This document shows positions 6,647 to 10,895 of a stretch of 10,895 nucleotides of DNA, one piece after another. Within the stretch, counting starts at the first letter, position 1, and every line of letters begins with the position of its first letter. Below the pieces are notes generated by a model. That model saw nothing but the letters and a program-made list of their open reading frames with translations. It was not told the DNA's origin and did no database searches. The position numbers and the translations under genes are program-made. Origin of the DNA: Thermoleophilaceae bacterium (GTDB taxonomy: Bacteria; Actinomycetota; Thermoleophilia; Solirubrobacterales; Thermoleophilaceae); assembly GCA_013812485.1 (NCBI GenBank), contig JACCTJ010000308.1, positions 1-10,895 of the forward strand. Reading direction: 5' to 3'.

Positions 6647-6888
6647 GCCTTGTAGTAACGCACCGCGAGCCCGGTGAGCAGGGTCTGAAAGCACTCCTCG
6701 AGCGAGAGACCGTGCTCCTCGGCGTAGCCACGCAGGCCGTCCTGCTCGATGGCCTCGGCCTGGTCGATCACCTGGTCGACGAGCTCGGGGTGCTGGTCGG
6801 AGAAGTACGCGCCCATCGAGTACAGGTTGGTGTCCATGAGCGACTCGAGGAACGTCTCCTCCCCCGCCGCGGTACTCGCGCGCGCCAT
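6634..6888 (-). CDS. Conserved-looking small protein of unknown function (84 aa)
   Basis: I do not recognise the family. The protein has 84 residues, is acidic, and looks mainly helical: METs and aromatics in FLESLMDTNLYSMGAYF, then HPELVDQVIDQAEAIEQDGL, and a C-terminal helix LEECFQTLLTGLAVRYYKAV. There is no signal peptide, membrane segment or cysteine pair. It is probably a real gene: a TAnnnT -10 box sits six bases before ATG 6888 with no Shine-Dalgarno, as at neighbouring genes; its stop lies in a strong terminator-like hairpin; and no real gene overlaps it on the other strand. It is divergent from the Nif3-like gene, 45 bp between the start codons, which may mean shared control. Confidence 0.65.
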   Translation of the reverse strand: MARASTAAGEETFLESLMDTNLYSMGAYFSDQHPELVDQVIDQAEAIEQDGLRGYAEEHGLSLEECFQTLLTGLAVRYYKAVAA

Positions 6889-6894
6889 GTGGTC

Positions 6895-6900
6895 AGACTA
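6895..6900 (-). promoter_or_regulatory. -10 box TAGTCT, leaderless-type promoter of the 84-aa gene
   Basis: On the minus strand TAGTCT ends six bases before ATG 6888. It faces away from the Nif3-like promoter, whose box is 18 bp off, so the two polymerase footprints would overlap. Confidence 0.45.
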
Positions 6901-6918
6901 CCCTGGGCGCGGGCGCGA

Positions 6919-6924
6919 TAGCCT
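6919..6924 (+). promoter_or_regulatory. -10 box TAGCCT, leaderless-type promoter of the Nif3-like gene
   Basis: TAGCCT (TAnnnT) ends nine bases before ATG 6934. No Shine-Dalgarno lies between. Spacing is at the long end of the range seen in this window. Confidence 0.42.
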
Positions 6925-6933
6925 CGCGCCGCC

Positions 6934-7695
6934 ATGGCCCACCGAGACGAGATCGTCGCCCACCTCGACGAGCTGCTCGGGGCTCCGGGCTGGCCGGACC
7001 ACGGGCCGAACGGTCTTCAGGTGCCCGGCGCCGAGCAAGTCGAGCTCGTGATTACCGGAGTATCGGCGCACCTCGAGCTTTTCGAGCGAGCGGCCACGCT
7101 GGGCGCCCAGATGGTCCTCTGCCACCACGGGGTCTTCTGGGACAAGGCGCCGCGGGCTATGAGCCTCGCCCTCAAGGCCCGACTCGCGGCCCTCTTCGGC
7201 GGCGACCTGTCGCTCGTCGCCTACCACCTGCCCCTGGACGCCCATCCCGAGCTCGGCAACAACGCGCTGATCTGCGCGGCGCTCGGGCTCGAGCGCACGG
7301 AGCCGTTCGCCGAGCACCGCGGTCGTTCGATCGGCTGGATCGGGCGCGCCGGCGGCGACGGGCTGGCGCCGGACGACCTGCTCGAGCGCTGCGCCGCGAT
7401 CTTCGGGAGCGAGCCGCTCGCCTTTCTCGAGGGACCGGCGAGCGTGCGCACGGTCGGCGTCGTCTCGGGCGGCGGCGCCGGGAGCCTCGCCGAGGCGATC
7501 GAGCGCGGCCTCGACGCCTTTCTCACCGGCGAGCCGTCGGAGCCCGCGATGGCCGACGCGCGCGAGGGCGGCCTCCACTTCCTCGCCGGCGGCCACTACG
7601 CCACCGAGACCTTCGGCGTCCGGCGGCTCGGCGAGCTCGTGGCCGAGCGCTTCGGGATCGAGCACCGCTTCGTGGAGATCTCCAATCCCGTGTAG
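6934..7695 (+). CDS. Nif3-like dinuclear metal centre protein (YbgI/YqfO family)
   Basis: Member of the Nif3/DUF34 family, 253 residues, the short form lacking the inserted PII-like domain. These proteins form hexameric rings with a two-metal site per subunit. Ligands expected for the family are present: His64 and His65 (LCHHGVFWD), Asp102 (HLPLDAHPELGNN), His221 and Glu225 (GGHYATET). The C-terminus FGIEHRFVEISNPV is typical. The name 'GTP cyclohydrolase I type 2' is sometimes attached, but the activity is not settled; roles in metal handling or repair have been proposed. Homologues often lie next to a zinc-ribbon coiled-coil protein gene or primase/sigma genes; here the next gene is a small HTH-like protein 97 bp on. 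The start is supported by an upstream -10 box. Confidence 0.93.
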   Translation: MAHRDEIVAHLDELLGAPGWPDHGPNGLQVPGAEQVELVITGVSAHLELFERAATLGAQMVLCHHGVFWDKAPRAMSLALKARLAALFGGDLSLVAYHLPLDAHPELGNNALICAALGLERTEPFAEHRGRSIGWIGRAGGDGLAPDDLLERCAAIFGSEPLAFLEGPASVRTVGVVSGGGAGSLAEAIERGLDAFLTGEPSEPAMADAREGGLHFLAGGHYATETFGVRRLGELVAERFGIEHRFVEISNPV

Positions 7696-7730
7696 CGGGC
7701 CGCAGAATCCCAGTTTGCGTGAAACGCGGC

Positions 7731-7758
7731 TTGCGCCGTCCGGTCGGAGCGGTAACAA
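7731..7758 (+). promoter_or_regulatory. Promoter of the small HTH-like gene
   Basis: TTGCGC (7731-7736) and TAACAA (7753-7758, followed by T) are spaced by 16 bases and resemble a housekeeping -35/-10 pair. Transcription would start near 7766, leaving a leader of about 27 bases that holds the ribosome-binding site AGAGGAG (7782-7788), four bases before ATG 7793. This gene therefore has a normal leader, unlike several neighbours. Confidence 0.45.
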
Positions 7759-7792
7759 TGCAGTCACACGCGGCAACGAGGAGAGGAGCGCG

Positions 7793-7969
7793 ATGGCGAT
7801 TCACCTGACCCCCACCGAGCTGGCTCGAGAGATCGGGATGCACCGGCGGGAGGTGATCACGCGCTGTATGCAACTCGGCGTACCGATCTTCCAGGGACGC
7901 ATCGACAAGACCCTCTTCGTCACCTCGCTGCGCGACTCTCAGCGCCGCCGCGAGCCGCTCAAGGTCTGA
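7793..7969 (+). CDS. Small helix-turn-helix-like protein (58 aa)
   Basis: A 58-residue basic protein. Residues 5-22 (LTPTELAREIGMHRREVI) read like a recognition-type helix-turn-helix, followed by RCMQLGVPIFQGRIDKTLF, which could be the beta-wing seen in MerR/excisionase-like small DNA-binding domains. There is no effector domain, so it may bind DNA alone or with a partner; a regulator or nucleoid role is only a guess. The start at ATG 7793 is chosen for its ribosome-binding site AGAGGAG four bases upstream. A longer frame from TTG 7715 crosses the promoter and ribosome-binding site and is rejected. The 150 bp after it hold a GC hairpin and the leader of the acyl-CoA synthetase gene. Confidence 0.72.
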   Translation: MAIHLTPTELAREIGMHRREVITRCMQLGVPIFQGRIDKTLFVTSLRDSQRRREPLKV

Positions 7970-7989
7970 CCGCGCTCGAGCGGCGCGGA

Positions 7990-8004
7990 GCCCGCGGCGC
8001 GGGC
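7990..8004 (+). terminator. Possible GC hairpin after the HTH-like gene
   Basis: GCCCGC, loop GGC, GCGGGC form a perfect six-base stem 20 bases after the stop codon. No T-run follows. In DNA this GC-rich such hairpins arise by chance, so this is only a candidate terminator. Confidence 0.3.
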
Positions 8005-8075
8005 CACGGTCTCGCCGCCCGCTCCCGAGCGCTGCGTCCGCTCGTCGGGGCAGCGCTGACCGAGCCCCGAACACC

Positions 8076-8081
8076 TACAAT
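8076..8081 (+). promoter_or_regulatory. -10 box TACAAT upstream of the long-chain acyl-CoA synthetase
   Basis: TACAAT is a near-consensus -10 box standing out in GC-rich DNA, 38 bases before GTG 8120. Transcription from it would start near 8088 and give a leader of about 30 bases with purine-rich GAGGAG (8102-8107) and GAGAGGG (8111-8117). No convincing -35 is seen. Confidence 0.5.
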
Positions 8082-8119
8082 CCGCCCCTGCCGGCGACCG
8101 TGAGGAGCGCGAGAGGGAA

Positions 8120-9919
8120 GTGAAGACGGTTCCGGCTTCGGAGGCCAACACCGGCTCGCGGACGATCGCCGACATCGTCCTGCTCGCCGGGCGCCGGCAC
8201 GCCGACCGTCCGGCCCTCAAGCACAAGGCCGGGGGCCGTTGGGTCGACGTCTCCTACCGCGAGCTCGCGGAAGCCGTCAAGGAGGTCGCCCTCGGGCTCG
8301 TCGACTTCGGCATCGAGCGCGGCGACCGCATCTCGATCGTCTCGAACACGCGCCCCGAGTGGACCTTCGCCAACTTCGGCATCCTCGCCGCCGGCGCGGC
8401 CTCGGTGTCGGTCTACCAGACCAACTCGCCCGAGGAGTGCCAGTACGTGCTCGGACACTCCGAGTCGCGGGCGGTGTTCGTCGAGGACGCCGAGCAGCTC
8501 GCGAAGGTCCGCCAGGTCCAGTCGCAGCTGCCGGACCTCGAGCTCATCGTCGTCATGGAGCCGAGCGGGGACGTCGGTGACGCCGTCGCCCTCGAGGACC
8601 TGCGCGCTCGCGGGCGCGGCCGCGACGAGTCGGAGTTCGAGGAGCGGGCGACGGCCGTCGGCCCCGACGACACCTGCCTCTACATCTACACCTCGGGGAC
8701 CACGGGTCCGCCGAAGGGCTGCGTGCTCACCCACGGCAACTACCGCGAGGTCTGCACGATGGCCGAGGCCCAGGGCGTGCTTCAGGCCGGCGAGGTCGTC
8801 TACCTGTTCCTCCCGCTCGCGCACGCCTTCGCGGTGCTGATCCAGTTCATCGCCATGGACCTCGGCGCCACGATCGCCTTCTGGGAGAAGGACCCGCTGA
8901 AGATCGTTCCCAACCTGAGCGAGGTCAGGCCGACCTACTTCCCCTCGGTGCCGCGGATCTTCGAGAAGATCTACACGCAGGCCACCGCGAAGATCGCCGA
9001 GGTCGGCGGGGCCAAGGAGAGGATCTTCTGGTGGTCGGTCGGGGTCGGGCGCAGGGTGCGCGAGCTCGAGCAACAGGGCCGCGAGCCCGGCTTCTTGCTG
9101 AAAGCCCAGTACGCCTTCGCCGACAAGCAGGTGCTCTCGAAGGTGCGCGATCTCTTCGGCGGCAACGTGCGCCAGGCCGTGACCGGCGCCGCCCCGATCG
9201 CCAAGGAGATCCTCGAGTTCTTCTTCGCCTGCGGCGTGCCGGTGCTCGAGGGCTACGGCATGACCGAGACCTCGACGGTGGCCACCGTCAACACGCTCGA
9301 GGACTACCGGCTCGGCTCGGTCGGCAAGCCGCTCCCGGGGGTCGAGGTCAGGATCGCCGAGGACGGCGAGATCCTGCTGCGGGGAGCGAACATCTTTCAG
9401 GGCTACTACAAGAACGAGCAGGCCAGCGCCGAGACCCTCGCGGACGGCTGGCTGCATACCGGCGACCTCGGCTACCTCGACGCCGACGGCTTCCTGTTCA
9501 TCAACGGTCGCAAGAAGGACATCCTCATCACCGCGGGCGGCAAGAACATCACGCCGGCGAACCTCGAGAACGGCCTGAAGCAGAACCGCTGGGTCTCGCA
9601 GGTGGTGGTCGTCGGCGACCGCCGCCCCTACCTCGCGGCGCTCGTCACCCTCGATCCAGACGAGGCCCCGGCCTTTGCCGAGCAGCACGGGATCGCGGTC
9701 GAGGAGCTGCCTCGCTCGGAGGCGATGCGAGCCGAGGTCCAGCGGACGGTCGACGCCGTCAACGCCGAGGTCGGGCGCGTCGAGCAGATCAAGAAGTTCG
9801 TGATCCTCCCCCACGACCTGACCCAGGAGACCGGCGAGCTCACCCCGACGATGAAGGTCAAGCGCAACGTCGTGGGCGAGAAGTACGAGCGCGAGGTCGA
9901 GGCGCTCTACTCCGGCTAG
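8120..9919 (+). CDS. Long-chain fatty-acid-CoA ligase (FadD15-like)
   Basis: AMP-forming ligase that activates long-chain fatty acids to acyl-CoA for degradation or lipid synthesis, at the inner face of the membrane or in the cytoplasm. It has 599 residues, the normal size for the FadD15/ACSL-like group. Adenylation motifs in order: A3 loop YTSGTTGPPKG (190-200), GYGMTETS (378-385), TGDLG from 447, hinge GRKKD (463-467), AGGKNITP, and the C-terminal catalytic Lys579 in GELTPTMKVKR. All are intact, so it should be active. GTG 8120 is the first possible start in this frame; the next residues (TVPASEANTGSRTIADIV) match the family's start. It has its own -10 box and is probably a single-gene unit, with a small inverted repeat right after its stop. 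It is a different subfamily from the synthetase at the left edge. Confidence 0.95.
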   Translation: MKTVPASEANTGSRTIADIVLLAGRRHADRPALKHKAGGRWVDVSYRELAEAVKEVALGLVDFGIERGDRISIVSNTRPEWTFANFGILAAGAASVSVYQTNSPEECQYVLGHSESRAVFVEDAEQLAKVRQVQSQLPDLELIVVMEPSGDVGDAVALEDLRARGRGRDESEFEERATAVGPDDTCLYIYTSGTTGPPKGCVLTHGNYREVCTMAEAQGVLQAGEVVYLFLPLAHAFAVLIQFIAMDLGATIAFWEKDPLKIVPNLSEVRPTYFPSVPRIFEKIYTQATAKIAEVGGAKERIFWWSVGVGRRVRELEQQGREPGFLLKAQYAFADKQVLSKVRDLFGGNVRQAVTGAAPIAKEILEFFFACGVPVLEGYGMTETSTVATVNTLEDYRLGSVGKPLPGVEVRIAEDGEILLRGANIFQGYYKNEQASAETLADGWLHTGDLGYLDADGFLFINGRKKDILITAGGKNITPANLENGLKQNRWVSQVVVVGDRRPYLAALVTLDPDEAPAFAEQHGIAVEELPRSEAMRAEVQRTVDAVNAEVGRVEQIKKFVILPHDLTQETGELTPTMKVKRNVVGEKYEREVEALYSG

Positions 9920-9937
9920 CGGACCACTACCGTCCGC
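9919..9937 (+). terminator. Small hairpin at the end of the ligase gene, overlapping the next promoter
   Basis: GCGGAC (9919-9924) and GTCCGC (9932-9937) form a six-base stem with a seven-base loop starting at the last base of the stop codon. There is no T-run. It overlaps the TACCGT box of the next gene, so it is either a compact terminator or chance. Confidence 0.3.
9928..9933 (+). promoter_or_regulatory. -10 box TACCGT, leaderless-type promoter of the broken membrane-protein gene
   Basis: TACCGT (TAnnnT) ends six bases before GTG 9940, nine bases after the ligase stop codon. This is the same geometry as the other leaderless-type starts and is the main reason for placing the start of the broken gene at 9940. 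Confidence 0.42.
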
Positions 9938-9939
9938 CT

Positions 9940-10404
9940 GTGGCCCGCAACGACCCGACCGACACGGGTTGCCTGTTCATCGGCCGCCGCCCGGGACGGC
10001 GCCGCTGCGGCTGCGGGCGCGGGCGGACGGCGAGCCCTCCGGTGCGCGGCGGCGCTTCGACAGCGTGCTCGCCGGGGTCATCTTCCTGTGTCAGGTCGTG
10101 CTCTGCGCGTCGCTGTGGGGGCCCCAGCCCGCGGGCGGCCTGGGTGGGCTCGATGGTCAACTACTGGACGGGCTCGGTCGGGGCCGGCATCCTCAGCGCC
10201 TTCATCGTCATCATGATCTCGCTCCTGCTCACGCTCGTCGTCCTGCGGCGGCTCGACCACGTCTGGATGCTGGTGCGCTGGCCGCCGACCACGATCAGGA
10301 GCGGGGAGCGCTCGAGCCGATCTTCGTGACCAGGCGGTGATCGCCATGGCGGCCTCGTCATCGTGGGACCGGGGTCGTCGCTCGTGCCCGAGCGGCCCGC
10401 GTAG
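9940..10404 (+). pseudogene. Small membrane protein gene broken by several frame changes
   Basis: No single frame spans this stretch, but pieces in different plus-strand frames join into one plausible membrane protein. Frame of 9940: MARNDPTDTGCLFIGRRPG. From about 9996, next frame: TAPLRLRARAD, then a hydrophobic helix VLAGVIFLCQVVLCASLWGP. From about 10138: WVGSMVNYWTGSVGAGILSA followed by the hydrophobic run FIVIMISLLLTLVVL and RRLDHVWMLV. From about 10284: DHDQERGALEPIFVT. The end piece, with two more apparent shifts, is VIAMAA plus LVIVGPGSSLVPERPA ending at TAG 10402-10404. The central three pieces are convincing; the first and last are weaker. I do not recognise the family; two or three membrane helices are visible. 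Either decay or base-calling errors could cause this; the next gene is also shifted, which favours local sequence error. Confidence 0.55.
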
Positions 10405-10416
10405 GCCCTCCGGGCC
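10404..10416 (+). terminator. Hairpin just after the broken membrane-protein gene
   Basis: GGCCC (10404-10408), loop TCC, GGGCC (10412-10416) start at the last base of the TAG stop codon. The stem is short, no T-run follows, and its right arm is part of a GC pentamer repeat, so this is a weak candidate. Confidence 0.3.
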
Positions 10417-10435
10417 GGGCCGGGCCGGGCCGGGC
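10411..10435. repeat. Five tandem copies of CGGGC
   Basis: Exact five-base unit repeated five times between the broken membrane-protein gene and the aminotransferase gene. The neighbouring 10436-10440 (CGCGC) differs by one base. Pure G/C pentamer arrays can slip in replication or be miscounted in sequencing, and the unit can pair with itself. Confidence 0.85.
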
Positions 10436-10456
10436 CGCGCCCGCCTTCCGCACCAC

Positions 10457-10895
10457 ATGGGCCTGCTCGACTACTACCGTCAGTTCGAGGCGATCGGCGA
10501 GGAGGAGATAAACCGCGAGCTGCGCGAGCGCCGCCGCCGCGAGCACGCCGTCGCCATCGAGTGGGTGCCCGGTGCTCGACCTCGCCGGTACCGAGTGGCC
10601 CGACCTTCCGAACGCGGAGGTCGTGAACGCCTCGATCTACGCGGCCCGCGGGCGGGTCAACGGCTACCCCGACCGCCTTGCCACCCGGCTGCGGCGCAGA
10701 CTGGCCGGCCGCCACGGTGTCGAGCCCGAGCAGATCGCGGTCGGCAACGGCGCCGCCGAGCTGCTCCAGACGGCGGCGCACGTGTTGCTCGAGCCCGGCG
10801 ACGAGCTCGTCACGCCATGGCCCTCCTATCCGCTCTATCCGCTCATGGCCCAGCGTGCGGGAGGCCGGCCGGTGGCCGTCGAGCTGTCGACCGGA
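10457..10895 (+). CDS. Histidinol-phosphate aminotransferase-like protein, frameshifted and partial
   Basis: PLP-dependent fold-type I aminotransferase related to HisC, the enzyme that transaminates imidazole-acetol phosphate in histidine synthesis, and to CobD-like relatives. ATG 10457 opens MGLLDYYRQFEAIGEEEIN and continues to IEWVP (about residue 38). The frame must then shift at about 10568-10572 (one extra base in gtgcccgg) to continue as VLDLAGTEWPDLPNAEVVNA. Family marks follow: NGYPDRLATRLRR, HGVEPEQIAVGNGAAELLQT, LLEPGDELVTPWPSYPLYPL. The frame stays open to the right edge, so the active-site lysine and C-terminal half are outside the window. As written, the second frame has a stop at 10509 and could begin only at GTG 10572, losing the conserved-looking N-terminus. 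HisC function is likely but not proven; no other his genes are visible. No -10 or ribosome-binding site is seen upstream. Confidence 0.8.
   Translation, partial: MGLLDYYRQFEAIGEEEINRELRERRRREHAVAIEWVPGARPRRYRVARPSERGGRERLDLRGPRAGQRLPRPPCHPAAAQTGRPPRCRARADRGRQRRRRAAPDGGARVARARRRARHAMALLSALSAHGPACGRPAGGRRAVDR

Noticed and set aside
7715..7792. Upstream extension of the small HTH-like gene from TTG 7715
   Set aside because: The extension crosses the likely promoter and the ribosome-binding site AGAGGAG, and ATG 7793 is correctly spaced from that site.
8075..9814. A 579-codon minus-strand open frame
   Set aside because: It is the antisense shadow of the well-supported long-chain acyl-CoA ligase; composition is Asp/Leu/Val/Arg-rich with no recognisable fold.
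9031..10329. A 432-codon plus-strand open frame
   Set aside because: Most of it is out of frame within the ligase gene. Only its last 60 or so codons (from about 10138) carry real protein signal, and these belong to the broken membrane-protein gene.
1..10895. CRISPR arrays, tRNA genes, insertion sequences, phage or defence genes
   Set aside because: No direct-repeat/spacer pattern, tRNA arms, transposase motifs, terminal inverted repeats or defence-type domains were seen on either strand.

Overview
The window is very GC-rich with strong G/C third-position bias. Gene content and style (FadD15-like and acetyl-type acyl-CoA synthetases, secreted PQQ-type sugar dehydrogenase homologue, calcium-repeat protein, apparently leaderless genes with TAnnnT boxes) suggest an actinobacterial chromosome, most likely Thermoleophilia (Solirubrobacterales/Gaiellales-like). 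The lineage is inferred, as there is no rRNA or marker gene here. There is no phage, transposon, CRISPR or tRNA signal.

Layout. 1-2274, minus strand: a membrane protein with a C-terminal spermidine-synthase-like domain, followed by the N-terminal part of an acyl-CoA synthetase that runs off the left edge. 2306-3601, plus: biotin-pathway aminotransferase BioA, of the Bacillus-like (possibly lysine-using) type, starting a few bases from its divergent neighbour. 3611-3784, minus: a 57-residue rubredoxin. 3848-4474, plus: a NUDT19-like Nudix hydrolase. 4570-6590, plus: two exported proteins, a calcium-binding nonapeptide-repeat protein and a PQQ-dependent sugar dehydrogenase homologue, the second with its own sigma-28 (FliA/WhiG)-type promoter. 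6634-6888, minus: an 84-residue orphan protein whose stop codon lies in the loop of a strong hairpin shared with the convergent dehydrogenase gene. 6934-7695, plus: a Nif3-like dinuclear-metal protein, then a 58-residue HTH-like protein (7793-7969). 8120-9919, plus: a long-chain acyl-CoA synthetase. 9940-10404: remains of a small membrane-protein gene broken by several frame changes. 10457-end: a histidinol-phosphate-aminotransferase-like gene, also frameshifted near its start and cut by the right edge.

These are mostly housekeeping and accessory metabolic genes in short units of one or two, not one pathway. Fatty-acid activation appears twice, with two different ligase subfamilies. The most coherent signal is regulatory. 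Six genes have a TAnnnT -10 box 6-9 bases before the start codon with no Shine-Dalgarno, as expected for leaderless mRNAs, and the sugar-dehydrogenase homologue has the same geometry behind a sigma-28-type promoter. I found no convincing new defence, biosynthetic or mobile system. The points most worth checking are the sigma-28 promoter, the lysine-type BioA, the altered SAM motif in the fused membrane protein and the cluster of frame changes at the right end.
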